NCBI GenBank assembly: GCA_051155755.1
Contig: DAXETY010000057.1
Span: 13,997-77,996, forward strand
DNA from: DAXETY01 sp051155755
GTDB taxonomy: Bacteria > Desulfobacterota > Desulfobacteria > Desulfobacterales > SG8-13
Direction of reading: 5' to 3'
DNA length: 64,000 nt
Part shown: positions 43,288 to 51,852 of the stretch, in pieces
Layout: each line of letters opens with the position of its first letter
Position numbering within the stretch: the stretch's first letter is position 1
Notes under the pieces: generated by a model
The model's input: the letters and a program-made list of their open reading frames with translations, nothing else
The model's database searches: none
What the model was told of the DNA's origin: nothing
Made by a program: the position numbers and the translations under genes

Positions 43288-43965
43288 CTAAAGATTATTC
43301 AGGTACGGCCGATCGTACATTCGATCCAGGCGCTCCATCTCGCCGCGGATCCATTCGGCGCGTTTGCGCATGTACGGTGAGGGGCGGCTCAGCCGCATGC
43401 GATTTGGATTGGGCAGCACCGTGGCCAGCAGGGCACACTCGCTGCGATTGAGCTCCCGGGCGGTTTTGCCGAAGTATCTGCGGCCGGCCGCCTGAACCCC
43501 GTAAACATCGGGCCCGAACTGGGCTACATTCAGATAAACCTCCAGGATCCGCCGTTTGGGCCAGAGCAGTTCGATCCAAACCGTGAACCAGGCCTCGATG
43601 CCTTTGCGCAGAAAACTGCGGCCCGGCCACAGGAACAGGTTTTTGGCCACCTGCTGGGTGATGGTGCTGGCACCGCGTACACGCGTTCCCCGGCGATGCT
43701 CCTGCCAGGCATCGGCAATGGATTCTCGATCGAACCCCCAGTGGTTCGGAAACTTCTGGTCTTCGGCCGCCACCACGGCCAATCCCGCACACTCCGCGAT
43801 TTGCTCCAGATCCACCCACTGGTAGTGCACCGGCTTTTCAGCACCGTAGAATTGCCGCAGCATAAACGCACTGCTCGGCGGATCGATCCAGCGCAGCGGC
43901 AGCACCGCAAATGCCGGCAGGGACAGAATCAGAAGGGCGGCGACCGGCAGCCATACTTTTTTCAC
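43288..43965 (-). CDS. mtgA: Monofunctional peptidoglycan glycosyltransferase MtgA
   Basis: 225 residues. One N-terminal membrane helix (5-25) and a GT51 domain that polymerises lipid II into glycan strands at the periplasmic face. Catalytic Glu68 lies in AAEDQKFPNHWGFD; the other GT51 motifs are RGASTITQQVAKNLFLW, RKGIEAWFTVWIE (KxxE) and RRILEVYLNVAQFG. No transpeptidase domain follows, which defines the monofunctional class. Its start overlaps the stop of the upstream solute-binding-like gene by 4 nt. Confidence 0.96.
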   Translation of the reverse strand: MKKVWLPVAALLILSLPAFAVLPLRWIDPPSSAFMLRQFYGAEKPVHYQWVDLEQIAECAGLAVVAAEDQKFPNHWGFDRESIADAWQEHRRGTRVRGASTITQQVAKNLFLWPGRSFLRKGIEAWFTVWIELLWPKRRILEVYLNVAQFGPDVYGVQAAGRRYFGKTARELNRSECALLATVLPNPNRMRLSRPSPYMRKRAEWIRGEMERLDRMYDRPYLNNL

Positions 43966-44813
43966 GACGGGCTTCCGGGTGGGACGAAACCGTGGTGCGC
44001 ATAAATATTTCGGGCTTCCGCAGACAACAGAAAATTCAGAAAGGCATCGGCATGTTGCGGATGGGGTGCACGTTTCAACCGGCCTGCGAAATATCCGATC
44101 CGATCCCGCTGATCAAGTGCCGGGCCCGGCTCGACGGTTTCGAAAGCCAAACCGGTATTGCCCGCATACACGGCTTCCGTAGCCCAGACCGGACCGACGT
44201 CCACCGCTTTCTGGGCAATACGCAGCGGGGTTTCCCGGTGATGGACCACGGTGAGCAATGTCGTACCCTCGGCAAGCTTTTCTTCCATGATGCGATGGAC
44301 CAGTGCCGAACCGCCCGCCTGGCGATACATTTCGATGATGTGGGCGGCAATATCTTCATTGGCGGGGTCCGGCTGGGAGATGCGAACGGTTTTCCGGCCC
44401 ATATCTTGGACGCTGGTGATGCCGGCCGGATTCCCGGCCGGTACCATCAGCGTGAGTCGATTGTGCAGGTAGAGTTGATAGCCTTCCGGTTCGATGTGAC
44501 CGCCTTGCGCCAGCCGTTGCATGGCCGTTTCGCTGACGGAGGTGTAAACATCGGGGTAGACATCCAGCATCCGGTTGCGAAACCGCGCTCCGCCGGCCAG
44601 GATCTGACGCAGTTCGAGACCGGGCGGCAGGGTTTCATAAAAAACGGAACGAACCTCCGGATGCCGGCGGCGGAAGGCCGCCAGCAGTTCTTCCATGACC
44701 ATAAACTGGTTGCCGGCCATAAAAAGGATCAGGTCCGCCGATTCCAGCGCTTCGAGATGGTGAAGGTCATCCTCGCGTTCGGAAGGGATGACCGGATATT
44801 CGATTTCCGGCAT
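43962..44813 (-). CDS. Solute-binding-like protein without signal peptide
   Basis: 283 residues. The sequence looks like a type-2 periplasmic binding protein of the ModA/PstS kind: ADLILFMAGNQFMVMEELLAAFRRRHPEV, a YPDVYTSVSETAMQRL strand, YLHNRLTLMVPAGNPAGITSVQDM, and DAFLNFLLSAEARNIYAHHGFVPP. The N-terminus (MPEIEYPVIPSERED) is hydrophilic, with no signal peptide or lipobox, and I see no earlier start that would add one. So it is either cytoplasmic, which is unusual, or exported by an unknown route. It overlaps mtgA by 4 nt; no ABC transporter genes are adjacent. Confidence 0.75.
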   Translation of the reverse strand: MPEIEYPVIPSEREDDLHHLEALESADLILFMAGNQFMVMEELLAAFRRRHPEVRSVFYETLPPGLELRQILAGGARFRNRMLDVYPDVYTSVSETAMQRLAQGGHIEPEGYQLYLHNRLTLMVPAGNPAGITSVQDMGRKTVRISQPDPANEDIAAHIIEMYRQAGGSALVHRIMEEKLAEGTTLLTVVHHRETPLRIAQKAVDVGPVWATEAVYAGNTGLAFETVEPGPALDQRDRIGYFAGRLKRAPHPQHADAFLNFLLSAEARNIYAHHGFVPPGSPS

Positions 44814-44838
44814 GACATCACTCCGTACTGAAAACCAA

Positions 44839-44868
44839 ATATAAGCGCTTCAATGATGTTTGAAACAA
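44839..44868 (-). promoter_or_regulatory. Candidate promoter for the solute-binding-like gene and mtgA
   Basis: On the minus strand, TTGTTT (44868-44863) and TTATAT (44844-44839) are 18 nt apart, 26 nt before the ATG. The surrounding spacer is AT-rich. Confidence 0.4.
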
Positions 44869-44901
44869 GACAAAACTTTTAGAAAATATGAAACGACCCA
44901 A

Positions 44902-45927
44902 TTACGTGAAATGGGGGCGCAGCAGATCGGCGATTTCCTCCGGATAGGCCATGCAGAGGGTTTCGTTGAACAGATTGCGCAACGCCCCGATGTCGGGGGT
45001 ACCCAGAGCCTGGTTGAAAAACGTGCGCGGAGAGAAAAGCAGGTGGAAACGATGGGAATCGTCTGTGCTGCGTCCGGTGTAAAAATTCATGTTGAAACTG
45101 TAAATTCCCATCTGATCGTAGGCCGCCATGGCCCGCGTCAATCCCTCGGCAATATCTGCCAGGTCGTCCTCGGTCAGCTCCAGCGTACTTCGAACCCCGT
45201 CAACAACCGCCAGAACGTCCCCGGCGACACCCAGGGGGGCATAGTGGGAAAACCATGAAACGCGCCCGATTTTGCCCAGCAGCCGGCTGCCTTCCCCGGT
45301 TTCGTGGGCGACCAGGTCTTCCCAGTAGTTGCTCCCGTTGCGGTCCATGTAGCTGCGGGACGCTTCCAGCTCCTGGCGCATCAGGTTCGGGGCGGATGAC
45401 GTGGAAAACACCTGCAGGTGAGAGTGGATCAGAGAGCTGCCCGCAGGCGGCATGTAATTCCAATTGATCAGGTGATAGACCGATTCCGGATGTCCGACGG
45501 CATCGACCCTGCGAAAAAAAGTCATTGCCAGACCGAAGGCGGCAGCGATGCGATCGGCCGTGAATTCGGTCATCGGCAGATAGTGCCTGGCGGTCATCGT
45601 CGCGACGGCACCCAGGCTGTCGTAGGGTGCGATGTTGGGAAACAGCACCATGTCATCGCTGAAAAGCCGGCCCTCCGGCAGCAGTTCCGGCGGGAAGCTC
45701 GGAGTGACCTCCAGAACGCGTTCGGGGCAAAAAGGGCAGGTTTTTTCCGTGCCCTCGATCATCGCCTGGAAGTCGGGTTTCGGCCACTGCAGCTTCATGA
45801 AGTGGCAAATTCTGGCGGTGCGTCCGGTCAAGGGGTCGGAGCGGATCTCGCTGGGAATGCTGCGGCGAGCCATGTTCTTGGCCGGGTTCAGTACGACGGT
45901 TTCCTTGTGCTGGGCTTTGAACTGCAT
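44902..45927 (-). CDS. galT: Galactose-1-phosphate uridylyltransferase-like protein
   Basis: 341 residues, HIT superfamily. Conserved features: RSDPLTGR at the start, zinc-site cysteines CPFCPE, NIAPYDS, and the nucleotidyl-transfer motif PPAGSSLIHSHLQVF, with H-S-H-L-Q in place of the HPHxQ of classical GalT. GalT exchanges UMP between UDP-glucose and galactose-1-phosphate; some relatives are ADP-glucose phosphorylases or act on other sugars. No galK or galE is adjacent, so the exact substrate is uncertain. The ATG at 45927 follows GAGGAGG by 6 nt. Confidence 0.82.
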   Translation of the reverse strand: MQFKAQHKETVVLNPAKNMARRSIPSEIRSDPLTGRTARICHFMKLQWPKPDFQAMIEGTEKTCPFCPERVLEVTPSFPPELLPEGRLFSDDMVLFPNIAPYDSLGAVATMTARHYLPMTEFTADRIAAAFGLAMTFFRRVDAVGHPESVYHLINWNYMPPAGSSLIHSHLQVFSTSSAPNLMRQELEASRSYMDRNGSNYWEDLVAHETGEGSRLLGKIGRVSWFSHYAPLGVAGDVLAVVDGVRSTLELTEDDLADIAEGLTRAMAAYDQMGIYSFNMNFYTGRSTDDSHRFHLLFSPRTFFNQALGTPDIGALRNLFNETLCMAYPEEIADLLRPHFT

Positions 45928-46008
45928 CGTCAACCTCCTCGGGTTGGAGAGAAAGAATGGCGGGTCATTTTAAATCGAAAGCCAGAGCGCGCAATAAAAG
46001 AAATTGTT

Positions 46009-46153
46009 CGATTGGTTCAATTGGTTTCATTGGTTGGATATGGAGCCGATTTTGCGCCGTTTCGACGTTTCGCTTGCTCGCCGGTTCAATTTCGATTTCG
46101 CACTGCAATCCGACAACCAATGAGACCCATCGAACCAATCAAACCAATGAAAC
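46009..46153. repeat. Composite repeat (copy C) with inverted CCAAT arms
   Basis: Left arm: 9-bp units CGATTGGTT, CAATTGGTT, TCATTGGTT (46009-46035). Centre: octamers TTGCGCCG, TTTCGACG, TTTCGCTT, GCTCGCCG and then GTTCAATTTCGA (46052-46095). Right arm: 9-bp units on the other strand sense (AACCAATGA, AACCAATCA, AACCAATGA; 46115-46153). The two arms are complementary and could fold into a long imperfect hairpin with the octamer core in the loop. Confidence 0.87.
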
Positions 46154-46164
46154 AGGCGTTTTCT

Positions 46165-46671
46165 CTAGGTCAAATCCAACTCGTACCTCTGCTCGCGAAT
46201 GATGGGTCCCCAGGGGCGGTCTGCGTGCGTTTCGACCAGTTGAAAACCGTGGCGCAGATAGATCCTGCGGGCGGCTTCCAGTCCGGCGAAGGTCCACAGA
46301 TAGACTCGTTTATGGCCCACCCGGCGGCAAAAATTCAGGCCGTGGTCCATCAGCGCATCGCCGACACCCAGGCCTTGAAAAGCGGGCGGCACGATAAACC
46401 ACCGCAGCCTGGCGCCCGCATCGGTGGCCCGGCGGCCGTCGATTGCGATGGAACCGGCGAAGCGGTCTTCGATTGCTGCGGTCCAGAATCCGTCGCGATG
46501 GTTTTGAAAGCCTGCGATGAAATCCGAAAGCTCCCGGGCGACCTGGAGTTCGAAACTCGCATTGAATCCCCATCGGGTATTGTAATAAACGGCATGCACT
46601 TCCGTGATTCGGCCGATCACCCCGGGATAATAACCGCGCATGTCGAGGGATACGGTCTTTGGCAGTTGCAT
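46165..46671 (-). CDS. GNAT-family N-acetyltransferase
   Basis: 168 residues. Acetyl-CoA-binding motif VPPAFQGLGVGDALM (motif A, Q/RxxGxG/A), motif D FIAGF, and a C-terminal RRIYLRHGFQLVET ending in WGPIIREQRYEL. This ending is shared with the acetyltransferase half of MarR-GNAT fusion proteins. Substrate unknown; no MarR part is present. The 3' end lies 12 nt from the composite repeat. Confidence 0.87.
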   Translation of the reverse strand: MQLPKTVSLDMRGYYPGVIGRITEVHAVYYNTRWGFNASFELQVARELSDFIAGFQNHRDGFWTAAIEDRFAGSIAIDGRRATDAGARLRWFIVPPAFQGLGVGDALMDHGLNFCRRVGHKRVYLWTFAGLEAARRIYLRHGFQLVETHADRPWGPIIREQRYELDLT

Positions 46672-46709
46672 GATGGCGACTCCGAATATGTATCAAATTT
46701 ACTTCGAGG

Positions 46710-47354
46710 TTAAAAAAAAATTTCTGAATAGATTCTGGATCCTCCAAATCGCTCGTCCACCAGCCAGGTGACATCCCGGATCATTTCGCGGCGTCCGCAC
46801 AGATAAAAATCGTAGCGACCGGGATCCAGATTGCGGGACAGAAAATCGGTGACCCGTCCCGAAAAGAAAGCAGAATCGGGAACATCGGCGGAGGAGATAC
46901 AGGCGACGTAGCGCGTGGCAGCCTCCCGCAGCGTGTCGGCATAGTAACATTCTTCCGGGTTGCGCGCGCCGTGCAGCAGGGTGAAGCCGCGCACGCCGCC
47001 GCGAGCCATGGAGACAAAGGGGGCGATTCCGGTCCCGGTGGCCACAAACACCGCCGCAAGGTTCGACGGCCGAAAGACGAAATAACCGAAGGGGCCCCGA
47101 ATTCGGATGGATGTCTGCTCCGGACAGGAATGCAGGTATGCGGTCATACGGCCACCAGCCACCTTGCGGATGCAGAGTTTGAGGCTCGCAGCGGAAGGGC
47201 CGTTTACCAGGGAATAATCACGGCAGTCCGGTCCGGCGGTAACCTGGACGCGCTGTCCGGGTTGGAAGTCGAATGCTTCCGGACGACTGAGTTCGATTTC
47301 GAACGTTTGTTTGGACAGGGCGCGTTTTCGCAGCAGTGTTACGGTTGCTTCCAA
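46710..47354 (-). CDS. Ferredoxin-NADP reductase-like flavin oxidoreductase
   Basis: 214 residues. FAD-binding barrel with RDYSLVNGP (flavin-contact RxYS) and an NAD(P)H-binding Rossmann half with VFVATGTGIAPFVSM and YDFYLCGRREMI (CG motif). No iron-sulfur domain. The start is a TTG at 47354, 16 nt inside the end of pduO, placed so that the barrel begins directly; the open frame further upstream is out of register with pduO and looks meaningless. Overlap with pduO suggests it supplies reduced flavin for cob(II)alamin reduction, the step PduO needs. General flavin or ferredoxin reductase activity is also possible. Confidence 0.85.
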   Translation of the reverse strand: MEATVTLLRKRALSKQTFEIELSRPEAFDFQPGQRVQVTAGPDCRDYSLVNGPSAASLKLCIRKVAGGRMTAYLHSCPEQTSIRIRGPFGYFVFRPSNLAAVFVATGTGIAPFVSMARGGVRGFTLLHGARNPEECYYADTLREAATRYVACISSADVPDSAFFSGRVTDFLSRNLDPGRYDFYLCGRREMIRDVTWLVDERFGGSRIYSEIFF

Positions 47355-47911
47355 TGGATTTCTTCGACACCGGCAAGCTGGTTGACTCTCCGGGCCAGCA
47401 CGAACAGATAATCGGAGAGACGGTTTATGTACACGCGTGACCAGTGATAAGAGTCGGGCATCGTTTCGGCGGTACCGGCCTCGATCAGGCCGATCACACG
47501 GCGTTCGGCCCGGCGGCATACGGTTCTGGCAACATGGGCCAGGGCGGAGGCACGATGTCCTCCCGGGAGGATGAAATGCTGCAGGGGTTCGAGCAAAGCT
47601 TCCATGCGATCGATGCGGTTTTCCAGCCGGCTTACGTTTTCTTCCTCCAGGGCGGTCAGCAACTGACCCGAAGACGCTCCCGGGGTTGTGGCCAGCCAGG
47701 CTCCGATTTGGAAAAGATCGGACTGCAGGTGGCGGATTTCTGCATGCAGGTCGGCATCCAGATCCCTAAGATCGGCGGCCAGCAACCCGAGGATGGAATT
47801 CAGTTCGTCGACGTCACCGTAGGCTTCGATCTGCAGGTGATCTTTGGAGACGCGTTCCCCGCTGAAAAGACTGGTCTTGCCGCGGTCGCCGGTGCCGGTG
47901 TAAATCTTCAT
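47339..47911 (-). CDS. pduO: PduO-type cob(I)alamin adenosyltransferase
   Basis: 190 residues, five-helix-bundle family that adenosylates cob(I)alamin with ATP to make coenzyme B12. N-terminal ATP-binding motif MKIYTGTGDRGKTSLFSGERVSK, then EAYGDVDELNSILG, and the conserved HFILPGGHRASALAHVARTVCRRAER and YINRLSDYLFVLAR. The start at 47911 gives the normal N-terminus. It follows the second SPFH gene by 25 nt and overlaps the flavin-reductase gene, so the four genes from 50104 down form one operon. Confidence 0.95.
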   Translation of the reverse strand: MKIYTGTGDRGKTSLFSGERVSKDHLQIEAYGDVDELNSILGLLAADLRDLDADLHAEIRHLQSDLFQIGAWLATTPGASSGQLLTALEEENVSRLENRIDRMEALLEPLQHFILPGGHRASALAHVARTVCRRAERRVIGLIEAGTAETMPDSYHWSRVYINRLSDYLFVLARRVNQLAGVEEIHWKQP

Positions 47912-47936
47912 GGGGTCTGTTTCGATTTCCTTCCGC

Positions 47937-48998
47937 TCAGGGGGTTTTCGGTGTTTCTTCTTCTGGTGGTGCATCCTTCGGAGATGCCATCGAACGTACC
48001 CCCAGGGTCTGGATCAACTGGTTCATGTCGGTGGTCTGCAGGTGCATGCCGCCGGACACCGGCAGCAGGAGGATCCTTTTGCCCTGCATCGCCTCGGCAA
48101 TCTGCATTTTAACCAGGGTTTCACCGCCGCGAAGCGCCATGGCCTGGTTCATTTCCCCGATGCCCTTGGCCTGGGCAACGCCTTCGGTGCGGATGGCATC
48201 GGCCAGCAGGGTCTGTTTTTCATAGTAAGCGTCGGCCTCAATCTTGGCCTGGCGGAACTCGCCATCGGCCCGGGCGACGATTTGATTTACCTCTCCACGG
48301 GCGTCGGCCAGTTTGCGTTTGTTTTCTTCCAGGGCCGCTCCCTGGGCCGATTTGAATTTTTCCGCCTGTTGGTCGGCGATCTTCCGGTCTTCAATCGCTT
48401 TTTGATATTCCGGGTTGAAACGGTAGTCTTTGGTCAGAACATTTTTGACGATGATGCCCATGGGACCGAGAATTTCCTGCATGACCTCGCGGGCTCTCTG
48501 GGCCTGTTTTTCACGTAGATCGGCCACGTAAAATTCTTCACTTTTCAGTTCGCCGAAAATATCTCGGGGTTTGCTGCGGGCGACGGTGCGCACGATTTTC
48601 TCCCGCAGCGCGCGGTCGCTGGTTGCCACGTAGCGCAGGATGTAGGGCGCCTTGCCCGGATCAATCTGATAGGCAATGATGACGTCCAGGCTGATGTCGT
48701 TTCCGTCGATGGTCTTGAAGAGCAGGTCGTCTTTGGCCTGTCGGTCGCCCTTGCCTTCTTCGAGAGTCATTTCCAGGTTCTGCAGATTGGTGCTGAAGGT
48801 GTGCCAATCATTGATCAGGGGCAGGAAAAAAAAGGTCGATCCAGGTTCATATATCTTGTCTTCAACCCCTTGCTTGCCGAAAAGCGCCAGCTTGCGCGTG
48901 CGAACACCGACTTCGTTTTTATCGGTGGTGTAAAGCACACAGGATTGCAGCAGCAGCAAGGTCGATACCAATGCCAACGGCATCCATCGCAGCTTCAT
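47937..48998 (-). CDS. SPFH/prohibitin-domain lipoprotein (HflC-like)
   Basis: 353 residues. The N-terminus MKLRWMPLALVSTLLLLQSC is a lipoprotein signal with Cys20, unusual because HflC-type proteins are held by a transmembrane helix. The SPFH domain follows (YEPGSTFFFLPLINDWHTF, ... DVIIAYQIDPGKAPYILRYV), then a long helical region (about 190-300) of the band-7 type, and a short acidic tail. SPFH proteins form large ring assemblies and modulate FtsH and membrane protein quality. Start and stop overlap of 4 nt with the upstream SPFH gene indicates a heteromeric partner. Confidence 0.88.
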   Translation of the reverse strand: MKLRWMPLALVSTLLLLQSCVLYTTDKNEVGVRTRKLALFGKQGVEDKIYEPGSTFFFLPLINDWHTFSTNLQNLEMTLEEGKGDRQAKDDLLFKTIDGNDISLDVIIAYQIDPGKAPYILRYVATSDRALREKIVRTVARSKPRDIFGELKSEEFYVADLREKQAQRAREVMQEILGPMGIIVKNVLTKDYRFNPEYQKAIEDRKIADQQAEKFKSAQGAALEENKRKLADARGEVNQIVARADGEFRQAKIEADAYYEKQTLLADAIRTEGVAQAKGIGEMNQAMALRGGETLVKMQIAEAMQGKRILLLPVSGGMHLQTTDMNQLIQTLGVRSMASPKDAPPEEETPKTP

Positions 48999-50104
48999 GG
49001 GGTTTTCTCCTTTCGCACGTCGAACAACCGCAGCGTGCTGTCCAGGTCCAGCGGGTTGATGGCCGCCGGGCCGTCGCTGGGCAGCACAATGACATCCAGG
49101 CCTTTGTAGACGTCGGCCATTTTCAATCCGACCATTTCTTCGGCGCCGGGGCCGCTCAGGGCCTCGTTTTTCAACCGCACCTTTTGCGCTTCCGCCAAAT
49201 CGACCTGCAGGTCGCCCTCGGCACGTTGGCTGCGCACGTACTTTTCGCGTTCGGCCTTTTTCCGGGTGGCATAGGCCCTGCCTTTTTCAAGTTCCACTGC
49301 AACGGCCGCTTCGCCTTCCCCGACGATTTTTTTCAGTTCGGCCTCTTCGGCGGCGGACCGGGCCTGGGCCTGATTTTTAAACACCAGCTGGTCCTTGAGT
49401 TTTTTCTCTTCGATGTTGCGCTGGATTTCGGAGCTGTAAGTAAAATAGCGCACCAGCACTTGTTTTACGTCCAGGCCTTTGGGGTTGAGTTCGGCGTTGA
49501 GGTGTCTGCGGGCTTTTTCGGTTTTTTCGACCCGCAGCGGACTGTTGTAGAATTCCTCGGTGGTGAGCTCGCCCAGGGCGTCTTTCAATTTGGGTTCAGC
49601 CAGGGGCATGATGCCGTTTTTCGCGTAACTGTCTCCCGGCCCGATGATGGTAAAGACCCTGTAGGGATCGACGATGCTGTAAAGGATCGAAACATCCACG
49701 TCGACGTAGAAACCGTCGGAAGTTTGAATGTGAGCCGCGGTTTCCACCTTGGCATCCCGGGCGGCGGTCTCCGGATTGTTCGTCAGTTCCAGCACCTGGA
49801 TGTCTTTGGGAAGACGGTCCATTTCCTCCATGCCGAACGGCAGCACCAGGTGATAGCCCGGCGCGTAGATCTTTTCCTGCACCCCGCGGTCGACGCCGAT
49901 GCGAACCACCTTGATGCCGTATTCGTTGGGTGCCACGTATTCCAGCAGCGTGGCGGCAGCGACCGCCCCGACTACGATGAGCGCCAGCAGCAGCCAGAGC
50001 AGTCTTTTCCGATGTGGTTTTTTGGGTGCGGCCTCGGTCGTTTCGGCCGCGGGTTCGGATGACTCGGGGCTTGGCTGCGCTGCGTCCGCTTTTTCCTCGT
50101 TCAT
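48995..50104 (-). CDS. SPFH/prohibitin-domain membrane protein (HflK-like)
   Basis: 369 residues. A hydrophilic N-terminus of about 30 residues rich in Ala, Glu and Pro, one membrane helix (LLWLLLALIVVGAVAAATLL), an SPFH domain (VAPNEYGIKVVRIG ... YAPGYHLVLPFGMEEMDRLPKDIQVLELT ... DVSILYSIVDPYRVF), and a helical C-terminal half with charged repeats (KKIVGEGEAAVAVELEKG). It resembles HflK in layout. AAGGAGG lies 6 nt before the ATG at 50104. First gene of an operon SPFH-SPFH-pduO-flavin reductase; the functional link between quality-control scaffold and cobalamin enzymes is not obvious. Confidence 0.88.
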   Translation of the reverse strand: MNEEKADAAQPSPESSEPAAETTEAAPKKPHRKRLLWLLLALIVVGAVAAATLLEYVAPNEYGIKVVRIGVDRGVQEKIYAPGYHLVLPFGMEEMDRLPKDIQVLELTNNPETAARDAKVETAAHIQTSDGFYVDVDVSILYSIVDPYRVFTIIGPGDSYAKNGIMPLAEPKLKDALGELTTEEFYNSPLRVEKTEKARRHLNAELNPKGLDVKQVLVRYFTYSSEIQRNIEEKKLKDQLVFKNQAQARSAAEEAELKKIVGEGEAAVAVELEKGRAYATRKKAEREKYVRSQRAEGDLQVDLAEAQKVRLKNEALSGPGAEEMVGLKMADVYKGLDVIVLPSDGPAAINPLDLDSTLRLFDVRKEKTP

Positions 50105-50161
50105 GCGGTAGCCTCCTTGTGAGATAGTGCCCGCCGGCGAACTGTCCAAACATCAGCGCAC

Positions 50162-50191
50162 AATATAGTATAATTACGGCATTAGGGGCAA
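50162..50191 (-). promoter_or_regulatory. Candidate promoter of the SPFH-pduO operon
   Basis: On the minus strand, TTGCCC (50191-50186) and TATATT (50167-50162) are 18 nt apart, about 57 nt before the first ATG. The spacer is AT-rich. Confidence 0.5.
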
Positions 50192-50206
50192 CAGCTTTTC
50201 GATCGG

Positions 50207-51826
50207 TTATCGGGTGGAAGGCTTTCGGCACACCGCCAGCATCGTGATGTCGTCGAACGGTTCGGCGTCGGCGACGTGGGATTGCACCGCAGCGGCGACT
50301 CGTTCCAACAGCTCTCCGGCCGATGCAGCCCCTCGGCGCAGCTCCATCATCAGGCGTCGCTCCGAGAAAAATGTGCCGTCGCCGGATCGGGCCTCGGTGA
50401 CCCCGTCGGTGTAACCGAACAGAATTTCGCCGGGACGGATATGCACGTTTTGGATTTGCATCCGGGGATGGGACTGAATGCCCACGGCGGGGCCGGTGGG
50501 CGTGAGGTTCCTGCGGATTGACCCTTCCGGATCGATCAGGTACAGTGGATCGTGACCGCTGTTGATGTAAGCCAGTGAGCCGCTTTCAGGGTCGAGAACG
50601 CCGAAAAACAGGGTGACGAACATGCCCAGGTCGTCATGATTGGTGACGATGTAATCATTGGTCAGGTGAACGGCCCGCAGCGCTTCGGCAAAAAATGCCG
50701 TTTCATCGCCCCCGGATTCCGGCCGAACGGTTTCGGCGGGCTCTGCCACCAGGCTGCATTCCAGACCCTGAAGGGAAGCCTGACCGGAAAAAATGCGGAT
50801 CAAACTGCGGAACAGCGCCATGAACAATGCGGCACCGACGCCCTTGTCGCAAACATCGGCGATCACCAGTCCGACTCTGTCATCGGGCAGGTCGAATGCG
50901 TCGTAGAAATCTCCGGCCACCTGGCGCGCCGGCCGGAAAAATGCGGCCAGCTCCCAGCCGGACCGCCGGGGGAGTGCCTGCGGCAGGAAGTTCGCCTGCA
51001 TCTTCCGGCCTTTCTCCAATTCCTCGTCGAGGACCCGGGAGTAGGCCGCAAGCTGTTCCAGGCTGCGCTGCAGCGCTTTCTCGGCCTTTTTGCGCTCGAT
51101 CACGGCGTCGGAAATCTGCTCGTACATGCGGTTAAAGGCCCGAATGACTTCACCCAGTTCGTCGTCGCGACGGACCGAGGCGGAATGAAAATTCGGCTTT
51201 TCGCGGTCTTTACTGATGGCCTCTCCGGCTTCGATGAGATCGTCCCGCAGATGCAGAACCGGTTCGACGACAAGGGGGTTCAGTGCGATCCAGGCACCGA
51301 CGGTCACAAAAATGGAAATGATGATCACCAGCCCCGCGATTCTCAGGGTGTAAGCCAGCAATTCCTGCCGGACCGCACCGGCTTCGTGACGCAGGATCAA
51401 TACGTAATCCCGCCCCAGATGCGCCGGTGTCCAGGCCAGATCAACCCGTTGATGGCGGGGACTTTGATAGGTAAGCACACTGGAGCGCTCCACGTCGGAG
51501 AATGAAAGTTCGGGCATTTCACCGAAGCTGCCGATTTTTTCTCCCCGGGCGGTGTAAAGGAGCCCGCCCGAGATCACCGGGCATTCGATCAAACGCGCCG
51601 TCTGGTCCATCAATGTCTTCTCTGCGGCCCCCTCGGGAACCAGACTCATCAACACCTCGACCCGGGCGGCGGATTCGCGGCGCATTTGTTCGATGAGATC
51701 CTGCTCCCGCTTCATGTAAGATGGAATCAGGATGATGGCTTCGATCACGATGACGCTGACAAACACGTAGAATACGATCCGTCGGGACAGTTTCGAGCGC
51801 AGGCGTTGACGTAGATTTCGGCGCAT
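50207..51826 (-). CDS. SpoIIE-type PP2C phosphatase with membrane sensor and HAMP
   Basis: 539 residues from MRRNLRQRLRS. TM1 (about 15-35), an extracytoplasmic domain of about 120 residues, TM2 (about 165-187), HAMP, a coiled coil, and a SpoIIE/RsbU-type serine phosphatase domain (AAFFRPARQVAGDFYDAF with the first metal Asp, VIADVCDKGVGAALFMAL, NSGHDPLYLID, GYTDGVTEAR, FDDITMLAV). Such proteins dephosphorylate an anti-sigma-factor antagonist in partner-switching control; no STAS or RsbW gene is adjacent. The frame is open for 60 codons upstream, but that part is the dispersed repeat (copy 3), so I set the start at 51826. Confidence 0.9.
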   Translation of the reverse strand: MRRNLRQRLRSKLSRRIVFYVFVSVIVIEAIILIPSYMKREQDLIEQMRRESAARVEVLMSLVPEGAAEKTLMDQTARLIECPVISGGLLYTARGEKIGSFGEMPELSFSDVERSSVLTYQSPRHQRVDLAWTPAHLGRDYVLILRHEAGAVRQELLAYTLRIAGLVIIISIFVTVGAWIALNPLVVEPVLHLRDDLIEAGEAISKDREKPNFHSASVRRDDELGEVIRAFNRMYEQISDAVIERKKAEKALQRSLEQLAAYSRVLDEELEKGRKMQANFLPQALPRRSGWELAAFFRPARQVAGDFYDAFDLPDDRVGLVIADVCDKGVGAALFMALFRSLIRIFSGQASLQGLECSLVAEPAETVRPESGGDETAFFAEALRAVHLTNDYIVTNHDDLGMFVTLFFGVLDPESGSLAYINSGHDPLYLIDPEGSIRRNLTPTGPAVGIQSHPRMQIQNVHIRPGEILFGYTDGVTEARSGDGTFFSERRLMMELRRGAASAGELLERVAAAVQSHVADAEPFDDITMLAVCRKPSTR

Positions 51827-51852
51827 GATCTCTGTTATGGTTGAAATAAACA

